Source: Streptantibioticus parmotrematis (GTDB lineage: Bacteria > Actinomycetota > Actinomycetes > Streptomycetales > Streptomycetaceae). Taken from it: 64,000 nt of DNA. Shown piece by piece: positions 1 to 7,938 of this stretch. Position numbers and translations under genes: made by a program. The stretch spans positions 1 to 64,000 of the forward strand of contig NZ_JAINVZ010000013.1 of assembly GCF_019890615.1 (NCBI RefSeq), read 5' to 3'. Position 1 is the stretch's first letter. Each line of letters starts with the position of its first letter. The notes under the pieces are model-generated. The model ran no database searches, was not told where the DNA came from, and saw only the letters and a program-made list of their open reading frames with translations.

Positions 1-196
1 GCTGGTTCGTGGTCCTTCGTCCGCGTCGCCCTTCCTCGTCTATCTGATGGTCCTGTGTCCGATCTTCGCGGCTCCGGCCGAGGGTCGTGGTGTCATCACT
101 TGGCTGTGTCGCCGTCCGTCGACGGCGGATCCTCGCACGTCGTGGCACCGACATGGAGGGCGCACGCCGGTGGCGAAACAGTGAGCCGGTGTGCCG

Positions 197-1173
197 TCAT
201 GCCGCGGTGACCGCGGGCCAGCTGTATTGACCCGCAGCGTTGTTGACCCGGCTGATGGGCGGGTGTCCGTTGAGTGCGGTGTGGCAGCGGTGGTGGTTGT
301 AGGTGTGGAGGAAGTCTGCCAGGGCCTGGGAGCGCTCGGTGTTCGAGGTGTAGGGCCGCAGATAGGCCCATTCGTCGTGAAGGGCGCGGTTGAACCGTTC
401 GACCTTGCCGTTGGTCTGTGGCCGGTAGGCCCGGGTCAACTTGCCCGTCGCGCCGAGGTCGGCCAGGGCGGGTTTCCAGGCCAGGCCCTTGCGGTAGGCC
501 CATGCGTTGTCGGTCAGGACCCGTTCGATGCGGGTGATGCCGTGGGCGTGGAAGAACGCGGCCGCACGGGCGAGGAAGCCTGTGCAGGTCACGACCTTCT
601 CATCGCTGTGGATCTCGCTGTAGGCCAGGCGGGAGTGGTCGTCGACGGCGGAGTGAACGTAGTCGAAGCCCATGTTGCTGCGGGTGGCCCGGCCGGCCTG
701 TCGGCCCAGGACCTTGTGACCGCCGCCGTCGGGAATCCGCCCAGCTTCTTCACGTCGACGTGGATGAGTTCGCCGGGGCGGTCACGCTCGTAGCGGCGGA
801 TCGCGACGCCGGTCGGGCGGTCGAGCCAGGCCAGGCGGTTCAGCCGGTGGCGGGTCAGGACCCGGTGCACGGTCGAGGCGGGCATGCCCAGGATCGGACC
901 GATCCTGGCCGGTCCCAGCTTGCGGTCCGTCCGCAGCCGGCAGACCCGGGCCTCCATCGCTGACGCAGTCCGGTGGGGTGTCGTGCGGGGACGGCTGGAC
1001 CGGTCGTGCAGCCCTGCCTCACCCTCGGTCCGCCAACGCCGGATCCACTTGTGAGCCGTTGCCCGGGATATCCCCATCTCGGCCGCGACATGCACGACCG
1101 GGCGGCCGGAACGGACACGATCCACGAGCAGCCGCCTGCCATGAACGGTCAGCCGGGCATTACGGTGGGACAC
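197..1173 (-). pseudogene. IS481-family transposase, frameshifted
   Basis: The product is a DDE transposase with an N-terminal helix-turn-helix (GISRATAHKWIRRWR) and an rve-type integrase core (HVDVKKLG, then SAVDDHSRLAYSE, LTDNAWAY, and YRPQTNGKVERFNR with the catalytic Glu). I start it at the GTG at 1173, which gives the usual VSHRNARLT beginning; a longer reading from 1239 has no family support. The frame is broken near 730. Losing one G after GGATTCCC moves translation out of the GGFPDGGGHKVLGR reading, and restoring it joins both halves into about 325 residues, normal for the family. A single-base indel is the only visible lesion, so a sequencing error or programmed frameshifting cannot be excluded. 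Confidence 0.85.
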
Positions 1174-1278
1174 GAAGACCTCCGTTGTGCGGTGAAGCCT
1201 AGACACCTCCACCACACCGGAGGTCTTCGCCATGATCAAGTCCCACGAGTGTCAACAACGCTCGTGACCAATACAGCT
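220..1278 (-). mobile_element. IS481-type insertion sequence, degenerate
   Basis: Two imperfect inverted repeats bound this element. The left one is at 220-247, and the right one at 1251-1278 matches its reverse complement at 23 of 28 positions, including the outer AGCTGTATTG and the inner AGCGTTGTTGAC. Between them lies one transposase reading frame on the minus strand, broken by a frameshift. The transposase reads through the left repeat and stops about 20 bases beyond it, so the true left end or an original stop may have been lost. I could not fix a target duplication. The right end abuts the CTAG that flanks the next element. Confidence 0.8.
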
Positions 1279-1280
1279 AG

Positions 1281-2192
1281 AGCGTGTCTCTTTGATGGGT
1301 TGGTCAGTTGATCGGATGTGCCTGTCCGATTAGTGATCACTGATGCGATGTGGGAGCGGATCGAGCCGCTGATGCCGACCGATCCGGTCCGCGGGCGGCG
1401 GTGGGCCGACCATCGCCGCACCCTTGAGGCCATCGCGTGGAAGTACCGCACCAACTCGCCCTGGCGGGACCTGCCTGACGAACTCGGCCCGTTCCAGACC
1501 GCCCACAAACGGTTGATCAGATGGGCTATCGACGGCACCTGGGAGAAGACCCTCGCCGCCGTCCTGGCAGCAGCGGACGCCGACGACGACATCGACTGGA
1601 CAGTATCGGTGGACTCCATGGTCGTCCGGGCCCACCAGCACGCCGCCGGAGCACGTAAAAAGGGGCGACCCGCCCCGGCGAGCCCGCCGATCACGCACTC
1701 GGACGCTCCCGCGGCGGCCTGAGCACGAAGGTGCACCTGGCCGCCGACGGCGGCGCACGGCCTGTGGCCTTCACCGTCACCGCGGGCCAAGCCGGTGACG
1801 CTCCCGCCTTCGAGACGGTGATGCCCCGCATCCGCGTGCGCCGTAGAGGCCCGGGCAGGCCGCGGACCCGGCCCTTCGTCGTGCTGGCCGACCGGGCCTA
1901 CTCCTCCCGCGCCATCCGCAGCCACCTGCGACGCCGGGGAATCCGCGCGGTTATCCCGCAGCCCTCCGACCAGATCGGCCACCGCCTGCGGTGAGGCCGC
2001 CAAGGCGGCCGCCCACCCGGCTTCGACCGCGATGCCTACTAACAGCGCAACACCGTCGAACGGTGCATCAACCGCCTCAAGCAGTGGCGCGGCCTGGCCA
2101 CACGAACCGACAAACTCGCCATCGCCTACCAGGCCGCACTCCACCTCGCCGCCATCCTCATCTGGATCCGACGCTGACCGAAGAGACAGAAC
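1281..2192 (+). mobile_element. IS5-type insertion sequence, degenerate, flanked by CTAG
   Basis: The element is flanked on both sides by CTAG (1277-1280 and 2193-2196), consistent with the 4-base target duplication seen in parts of the IS5 family. Just inside both flanks the ends share TGTCTCTT at the same offset, in inverted orientation, which I take as the core of the terminal repeats. The left CTAG overlaps the last two bases of the neighbouring IS481-type repeat, so this element appears to have inserted at or next to that end. The transposase inside is dead. Confidence 0.75.
1318..2177 (+). pseudogene. IS5-family transposase, three lesions
   Basis: The N-terminal part (ITDAMWERIEPLMP, then WRDLPDELGPFQTAHKR and VDSMVVRAHQHAAGA) and the C-terminal part (ADRAYSSRAIRSHLRRRGI, NTVERCINRLKQWRG, LATRTDKLA) belong to a DDE transposase of IS5 type. 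The reading frame shifts near 1675, after GRPA. In the second frame there is a TGA at 1992-1994 in place of an Arg codon and a TAA near 2038-2040. Downstream of both stops the frame remains recognisable to the terminal TGA at 2175-2177. With three independent lesions this is a true pseudogene rather than a sequencing artefact. Confidence 0.88.
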
Positions 2193-2288
2193 CTAGCTGA
2201 ACCCGTCTCCCGTACTCTGCGTAATACACGGCAAATGCCTCGCGTCGGGCCAAGACTCATCCGACAGGTCGACCTGGAGTGTTGCGCC

Positions 2289-2804
2289 GTGAGTTCCCAG
2301 TTCTTCAGCTCAGTTCCGCCGCGGCGTGGCAACCGCCTTCCGGAGAACCCGCTTCCGGCTCCTCGGGCAATGCCGAGGAGGTGGTACCGGCAGTTGACCA
2401 ATGACAAGAGCGCCCCCCGATTGGTCCGGCGCCATGTCTGTGAGGTTCTGTCGGACTGGGGTCTGGACCGGTTCGTCGATGACGTACGGCTGGTGGCATC
2501 GGAACTGGTCACGAACGCGGTAGTGCACGGCCACGGACCAGTGCTGGTGACCCTCGACTGCGACGAGGCCCTGCCTGGTACGCAGGTGTGGCTGGAAGTT
2601 CGGAACAGTGTGTCGGCAGGCGACCGTGCGGAGATTCCCGTGCCTGTCTCGAAGCCCGGTGGCGGACTTCTGCCAGAGTCCGGCGACGACTTCGCCACCG
2701 GCGGGCGGGGCTTGCAGATCACGTCCGCCCTCGTCGACAGGTGCGGAACGCAACGCACTCAGCGCCACGTCACTGTGTGGTGTCGCTTCACCTCCCGTTC
2801 CTGA
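2289..2804 (+). CDS. RsbW-type ATP-binding (anti-sigma-like) protein
   Basis: This is a small histidine-kinase-like ATPase of the kind streptomycetes encode in large numbers as serine kinase/anti-sigma-factor relatives. Visible features are the N-box helix (ASELVTNAVVHG), the D-x-x-x-P-type strand replaced by WLEVRNS, and the G-box GGRGLQI, followed by a final beta strand (TVWCRF). The fold is complete. I choose the GTG at 2289; the ATG at 2235 would add 18 residues with no domain content. No partner anti-anti-sigma or sigma gene is adjacent, so its target cannot be read from context. Confidence 0.8.
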   Translation: MSSQFFSSVPPRRGNRLPENPLPAPRAMPRRWYRQLTNDKSAPRLVRRHVCEVLSDWGLDRFVDDVRLVASELVTNAVVHGHGPVLVTLDCDEALPGTQVWLEVRNSVSAGDRAEIPVPVSKPGGGLLPESGDDFATGGRGLQITSALVDRCGTQRTQRHVTVWCRFTSRS

Positions 2805-3060
2805 CGGCCGAGCTCGACGGGATGCACCTGGCCCGTGGCAGGCTGTGTCTCCGGCGCCGCCGTGGAGCGGCAAGCCCTCGCTGAACGGGGCATGCCGGGA
2901 AACCGTTCCTTGCAGAATAGGAGGGCGGCCGAGGCGGTGGGGTGTCATGGGCTCGCGCGCCGGTCCGTGAGGCCCGCTTCACTCGGGCGGGATGGGGCTC
3001 GGCCGGAAGCGACGGTGCCCGACCCTACGATGGACTCCGCTTGACAGCCGGGCGCGCCGA

Positions 3061-3138
3061 CGAGGGCCCGGGCGCCCTCGACGACCAGGTTTCCACGCCG
3101 CGTTCACCGACCGCTGCGGCGGCGCGCCGCCGCAGCGG
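3061..3138. terminator. Two GC-rich hairpins between convergent genes
   Basis: A perfect 28-base palindrome at 3111-3138 (CCGCTGCGGCGGCG and its mirror) lies directly after the stop of the minus-strand LamG gene. A second 7-base-stem hairpin lies at 3061-3080. There is no T tract, as is usual for streptomycete terminators. The two probably serve as a bidirectional terminator. The remaining bases from 2805 to 3060 show no gene. Confidence 0.55.
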
Positions 3139-3146
3139 ACCCCCGC

Positions 3147-4319
3147 TCACAGCCGGAGGACGTCCGAAGCGCTCAACGCCCTGCCGAACACCTCCACCTC
3201 CTTGATCCGGCCCGGAAACCAGTCCGCGGGCCGACCGCCGTACTGCGCCCGGCCAATGACGAAGTCGCCTCCGGAGGCGTACGGCGTGGCGTCGACTGCT
3301 TCGCCCTCCAGCCGCCCGTCGACGTACAACGACAAGCGCTTCGCGGCGGCGTCGTACACACCGACCAAGTGCGTCCAGCGGTTGAGTACCGGCCGGCCGA
3401 TGGAGAGCGCCCTGCTGCTGGCCGGGTCGGAGGAGTCACTTGCCACCCTGGAGAACGCCCAACGCTGGTCGACGACGGAGTACTGCAGATAGAACCCGCT
3501 GTTCACCGACGCGTCCTGGCTGACGGCCGTGGCGAAGGCATGCGTGCTGGACAGGGACACCCAGGCGGAGACGGTGAAACTGGAGCCGGGACCGGTGGCG
3601 ATGTCCGGGCCGGAAGCGGTGACCACGCTGTCCTTTCCGTTGAAGGAGCCGCCCTGGCCGACCGAGAACGCCACATGTGACGCTTGTCCGCTGAGGCGCC
3701 CCGTGCTGTCCGCCGGGCCCCAGACGGCGTCGAGTGACCAAGCACCGACGGGCGCCGGTCCAGTGTTCGCGCCCGCGGCAGCTTGACCGGAGGACGACAG
3801 ATCTCCGGTCGCGGAGGGACGTGCCGCGACCGCCCTGTGAGTCGGCGACTGTGTGGACGACGGGGACAGGGAGCGGGCCGACATGCGAGGGCTCGGCGTG
3901 TGTCCGTCGCTGACGTCCGCGGACGCGCCCGGTGTGTCGGAGATTGCTCGTGTGTGATGGTGCGGCCCGCTGTCCGTGATCAGGAACAGGCCTCCGACCA
4001 GTGCCGATCCGGTGACCGCCACGGCGGCCAGAAGCGGGACGCGCAGTGGTGAGCGGGGTGCGGGCCGGGGTGACGCCGCCGGTCCCTCGAGCGTGGGCCA
4101 GTCTTCCTGCGGCGCCGGGCTCTGGTCGATCGCTTCCATCTGCCGTGCGGCTTCTGGCATCCGGGCGGTGGTCGGCCCCTTGGCCTCGGAGGTGAGTTCG
4201 GGGGAGGGAGCGAGGGTACACTCCGGCACGAGTGGTACATCGGGCATGGCGACGGCTTTGCGGATCACTGGCCTCGCCGACCCCTCGGGGCCCGGGCCGT
4301 CCTGGCGTGATGCAGTCAC
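3147..4319 (-). CDS. Single-pass membrane protein with extracellular LamG domain
   Basis: The 390-residue protein has a charged and Pro-rich cytoplasmic N-terminus (about 1-95), one transmembrane helix (VPLLAAVAVTGSALVGGLFL, about 96-116) and a Ser/Thr/Pro stalk. It ends in a concanavalin A-like LamG domain (about 190-390), with the typical GSFTVSAWV, RWTHLVGVYD, LSLYVDG and FPGRIKEVEVFGRALS segments. Such domains bind glycans or surface proteins outside the cell. The start is a GTG at 4319 preceded by AGGAG. It is monocistronic here and its function is unknown beyond probable surface binding. Confidence 0.8.
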   Translation of the reverse strand: MTASRQDGPGPEGSARPVIRKAVAMPDVPLVPECTLAPSPELTSEAKGPTTARMPEAARQMEAIDQSPAPQEDWPTLEGPAASPRPAPRSPLRVPLLAAVAVTGSALVGGLFLITDSGPHHHTRAISDTPGASADVSDGHTPSPRMSARSLSPSSTQSPTHRAVAARPSATGDLSSSGQAAAGANTGPAPVGAWSLDAVWGPADSTGRLSGQASHVAFSVGQGGSFNGKDSVVTASGPDIATGPGSSFTVSAWVSLSSTHAFATAVSQDASVNSGFYLQYSVVDQRWAFSRVASDSSDPASSRALSIGRPVLNRWTHLVGVYDAAAKRLSLYVDGRLEGEAVDATPYASGGDFVIGRAQYGGRPADWFPGRIKEVEVFGRALSASDVLRL

Positions 4320-4953
4320 TCCTGTCCTCCCTCTGCTCCTGTGCGTCGCCGTGGTCCTGGTGAGGTACGCGCCCCGGTGCGGCGGGGTTCATCCAGGGCC
4401 GTGCCGGAGCCCGCCGATGGCGCGGCTCGGTGGTCGCGGTCTGGGGCGTTGCGACGATACGTGCACGGTCGCCCACCCGCTTGGTGAAGCTGGATGGGGC
4501 GGAGGCAGGATGCCCTCCGCCAGCGGCGGGCCTGATGTCCTCCGCCGGCGGCGCCAAGTCGCGGACGAGTGCCGCGGGTCGCCCAGATCGACGACTGCCG
4601 TGTCCCAGTGGTCGTCCCAACGCGGTGTTGAGACTCATAACGGGAGCGTGGCCCGGGTCGAGCTCCAGAGTGCGCCTGGAACGCGGCACGTCCTGTTATC
4701 CAGTGCCTCGGAGGTGTTGGGTATCAGCTAGGCGCGGGAAAGATGTCCTTGTTCGAGTAGATGATCATGTGCAACTGGCTTACCCTGACCTGGAATTCAT
4801 GAGTCGCAGCAGGCATGGACGCATTCCCTTCCGGCCTGGGACGACGCGCTGCTCCCGTCCCGTGGGGCACGGAGTCGGCCGCGAATTCAACTCGTCACCA
4901 CTGCGCGGGCGGCCTACGCGGCGCACCCTTCTGGGCGGGTCCGCGGCCTCGGG
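4320..4953. other. Intergenic region without a convincing gene
   Basis: About 630 bases between two minus-strand genes. Open frames exist on both strands, as expected at this GC content, but none has a plausible ribosome binding site together with a recognisable protein. The part next to 4319 should hold the promoter of the LamG gene. I could not assign a promoter. Confidence 0.5.
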
Positions 4954-5352
4954 TCAGCCTCGGAGCAGTTCGAAGAGGCCCACCGCGAAGAGGCCCGAGC
5001 CTGCCAGGAAGGCCACGAGCGCCCCGCTCACCCGCTGGGAGCGCAGGTCGATGGAGGCCTGGTGCGGTGCCTTCGGAAGGTACACCACGGGCACCGATCG
5101 ACCGATCGGCCACTTGCGCCGCCCCGAAGACGCGCTGCGGCACTCGTGCTGATGGCCCGTCGTGTCGGTGAAGACCACGACCGCGTAGTGGACGTGGCCG
5201 CCCTCGTCCGTCGAACGGCGGTCATAACGCACCACCGTGCCGGTGGTGCGGACTCCGTGCCGTCCCAGGCGCCGTTGCCGACGGACCTCGAACGCCCCCG
5301 CCACCCACAGCAGTGGGCCCAGCACGACCGTGAGGTACAGCAAAAGCTTCAT
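4954..5352 (-). CDS. DUF3592-type membrane protein
   Basis: A 132-residue protein that starts with a hydrophobic segment (MKLLLYLTVVLGPLLWVAGAF) and ends with a second (ALVAFLAGSGLFAVGLFELL). Between them is a small extracytoplasmic beta domain with the pattern G-V-x-TTGTVVRYD, HYAVVVFTD, GRSVPVVYLPKAP, typical of DUF3592 proteins. The ATG at 5352 follows GGAGG at good spacing on the minus strand; a longer frame from 5526 has no ribosome binding site and no domain content. Function is unknown. Confidence 0.75.
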   Translation of the reverse strand: MKLLLYLTVVLGPLLWVAGAFEVRRQRRLGRHGVRTTGTVVRYDRRSTDEGGHVHYAVVVFTDTTGHQHECRSASSGRRKWPIGRSVPVVYLPKAPHQASIDLRSQRVSGALVAFLAGSGLFAVGLFELLRG

Positions 5353-5624
5353 CGCGCCTCCTCGTTGGACGGACCGGAACGCAAGACACCCCGCCGGTCC
5401 GTGGCGATTCCGGAAGGGCATCCCTATCACCGAGTCGAGGCAGCGGTCAGGTCGGGGCGCTGGTTGTGGGAATCGTCTCGGCGCCCCGCGCGCCGTTTTC
5501 GAATGTCCTCCATCAGTGATAACCACGTCCAGGGCGGACGGCTCCTGAGGTGAACCGAGCGACGGCCAGGGCCGTATACCCGTTTGGGCCCTGTACCCCG
5601 CAGCGGGCGCGAAAGGAGCAACTG

Positions 5625-7775
5625 ATGACGGCCTGGGGCACCCTGTTCACCCGTTGGTCACACCGAACCAGGGGGCGGTTCGGCGGAGGGGCTGCCGTCA
5701 CCCGGACTCAGGACACACTTGTCGATGAGTACGACGGGGTGGCACTGCTGCGCCCCTCCGCCGCCGCGCTGCCAGGGCCGGAGGCGATCGCCGATCTTTC
5801 CCGCTCGCTGACCGCCGCGGAGACCGCGCACGGCATGGCCACCATCGTGGTGGGCACCGAGGGTCTCATGCCGCCGGAGCTGTGGACGCGGCTCGGTGAC
5901 CTGCTGGACGCGCTGAAGGAGGAGGGCACCACGACCGTCCGGCTGGCCGTGCCGGGTGCTGGCGCTCTCTTCCCGGATCAGCCCGCGTTGGCCCAACGTA
6001 TAGCCGACGCTTGGGAGTTCGGCGTTCTGGCCCCCGAAGGATCGCCGATGATCGTGCCTGGTGGTTCGCTGTTCGATCTGGGCCGTGGTCACGCTCCGGG
6101 CGGCTGGCGACTGTTCCGTGCCGGCGCCGAGCCTGTCCGGTTGGGACCGCGCAGTCCCGCGCCCCGCTGGCAGGACGCGGTCCTCCAGCTGCCCCTGCGC
6201 ACCGAGCACGGCTGCGCCGTCGACCAAGTCCCCGCCGGCGTCCTGATCCGCGCCCCCGGCTCCCAGCCCCCGCAGCCCGGAAGCCTGGGATACGCCGTTC
6301 CGGTCGACTCGGCCCGGCCTCTGGTGCTTGTGGGCGCCCAAGGGCCAGGCGGAAGCGGACCGGTCGGCACGGACGACCTCGCCGCGCTGTTCACCGCGCT
6401 GCCCGCCCCTGTACGAGCTACCGCCCGCTTCGCCCCGGGCTGCCCCGTCGATCTATTGCCTACCGCGCAGGTCGTGGCCGACACACTCGGCACCGAGGTC
6501 GAAGTGCTGACCGGGCTGCCGGTCCTCGATGTCGAGGACAGCTCGGACGCGGACGCCGCGCGGCCGATCCTTTTCGATGCCGACGGCATGCCCACCTGGC
6601 GCCCGTTCATCGAGGCGGTGGTTTGCGCGCCCGCCAGCTCGAGGTCCGCGGCCGAACCTCCGCGCATCCTGTCCCGGCGAACTGGTCTGCCCGGCGCCGG
6701 CGCCGACGGCGTCGTCGGCCTCACCCGATCCTGGCATGCCCATCTCACCCGCGCAGGCATGGCGCTCTTGCCGGCCGGCGTCGGCGCACCATCGTCGGAT
6801 CGGCAGGTTCGCGCCGACCGGTTCCTCGTCGAGATCGACGGATCGGCCGGTGCCGTCGTCGACGAGGCGTTCTGCCGTGCTCTGGCCGGCCTCATCGACA
6901 AGCTCGGCTCCGAACTGCACCCCTACGTGGCACTGTTCTCACCGCCCAGGTCCGCCGTCGAGGCCCGTCGGCTGCGCCGTCTGGCGGTGGAATGCCAGGT
7001 GCGGCTGCTGGGACCGGAGGAGGTCGGCGATACTTCCGCCGCGCTGTCCGTGCCCGCGGCACCCGAAGGAGACCTTGACCGCTATCGCGACGCCATCGGC
7101 CGCATCGCCCAACTGGCCAATACCGCCCAGTACGAGGAGGCCATCGAACTGGCGGCGGCCTTGGAGCGTGAGGCGTTCGCCCTGCACGGCGAGGCATCCC
7201 TCACCACGCTGCGGGTGCGCCAGGTACGAGCCCACGTATCCCGGCTGGCGGGCTACGAGGCGCTCGCGGCGGACCTGTACCGCAACGTGGCCCTCGCCCT
7301 CCCGAACGTCCCGCGCTCCGACGAACTGGAGGCGGAGCAAGCCGCGTCCAACGCGGACGCCTGCTGGCGCGCCGTCCGGGACATCGCCCAGGCACACCGG
7401 ATGGGACCGAACGTCATCGAGTTGCGCCGCCACTTTCCTGGCCCGGGCGGCCGGTTGCTGTGGGCGGCGGAGCAATACCAGCTCCGCCTGACCGAGTCGC
7501 TGCCACCCTCGGGCCTCGAACCACGGGTCGCCGGCCACATGCTGGAGGGCCAGGACCCGCCGTTCGACGCCACGATGGCCACGCCGACAGTGTCGGCCGA
7601 GGCCCGGCAGATGAGCGAACCGGATGGGGCCACCGTCGGCACGCTACCCGCGGTGGAGACGCCGCGGTTGGTCGGCGCAGGTGCGCCCGTCTCCCGGATC
7701 CGCGGCTTGTCGGCCGTGGAAACGCGCGTGGCGCCCAGCTTCTCCGCGCCGCGTCCTCCAGGGGCCGAATCCTGA
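5625..7775 (+). CDS. Large soluble type VII locus protein, paralogue of the next gene
   Basis: 716 residues with no signal peptide or membrane helix. The N-terminal half is clearly paralogous to the N-terminal half of the gene at 7939: both share VRLAVPGAG or VRLAVTGAG, then IADAW or VADAW, then a VPGGSL turn, then AVDQVPAGVLIR or TVHHIPAGLVLR. In each, two Rossmann-like alpha/beta units follow one another. The C-terminal part (about 490-620) is alpha-helical and TPR-like (YEEAIELAAALEREAF, then DLYRNVALAL). The tail is Pro/Thr rich. The start is the ATG at 5625 behind AAAGGAG; an upstream ATG at 5550 lacks such a site. It opens the same-strand block that leads to the WXG100 genes and EccD, so a role in that secretion locus is inferred. 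Confidence 0.75.
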   Translation: MTAWGTLFTRWSHRTRGRFGGGAAVTRTQDTLVDEYDGVALLRPSAAALPGPEAIADLSRSLTAAETAHGMATIVVGTEGLMPPELWTRLGDLLDALKEEGTTTVRLAVPGAGALFPDQPALAQRIADAWEFGVLAPEGSPMIVPGGSLFDLGRGHAPGGWRLFRAGAEPVRLGPRSPAPRWQDAVLQLPLRTEHGCAVDQVPAGVLIRAPGSQPPQPGSLGYAVPVDSARPLVLVGAQGPGGSGPVGTDDLAALFTALPAPVRATARFAPGCPVDLLPTAQVVADTLGTEVEVLTGLPVLDVEDSSDADAARPILFDADGMPTWRPFIEAVVCAPASSRSAAEPPRILSRRTGLPGAGADGVVGLTRSWHAHLTRAGMALLPAGVGAPSSDRQVRADRFLVEIDGSAGAVVDEAFCRALAGLIDKLGSELHPYVALFSPPRSAVEARRLRRLAVECQVRLLGPEEVGDTSAALSVPAAPEGDLDRYRDAIGRIAQLANTAQYEEAIELAAALEREAFALHGEASLTTLRVRQVRAHVSRLAGYEALAADLYRNVALALPNVPRSDELEAEQAASNADACWRAVRDIAQAHRMGPNVIELRRHFPGPGGRLLWAAEQYQLRLTESLPPSGLEPRVAGHMLEGQDPPFDATMATPTVSAEARQMSEPDGATVGTLPAVETPRLVGAGAPVSRIRGLSAVETRVAPSFSAPRPPGAES

Positions 7776-7938
7776 TGCGGTACGGGTGCCGTGTACGCGG
7801 ATCCGTTACGGGCGGCCCTGGGCATGGAGGACTGTCCGCCTTCCCGCGCAGGGTGTGGCCGCCGGACGCTCTGGCCTGGCACACGTGGAACCGTCGACTG
7901 CGCGTCGCCCACGCCGTACGGGAGGGGCAGGGAACGCC

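Noticed and set aside
4430-5152. Plus-strand open frame of 240 codons
   Set aside because: No ribosome binding site, basic low-information translation, and it overlaps the well-supported DUF3592-type gene on the other strand.
5550-5624. Upstream ATG for the gene at 5625
   Set aside because: The added residues have no homology to the paralogue and no Shine-Dalgarno sequence, while AAAGGAG fits the ATG at 5625.
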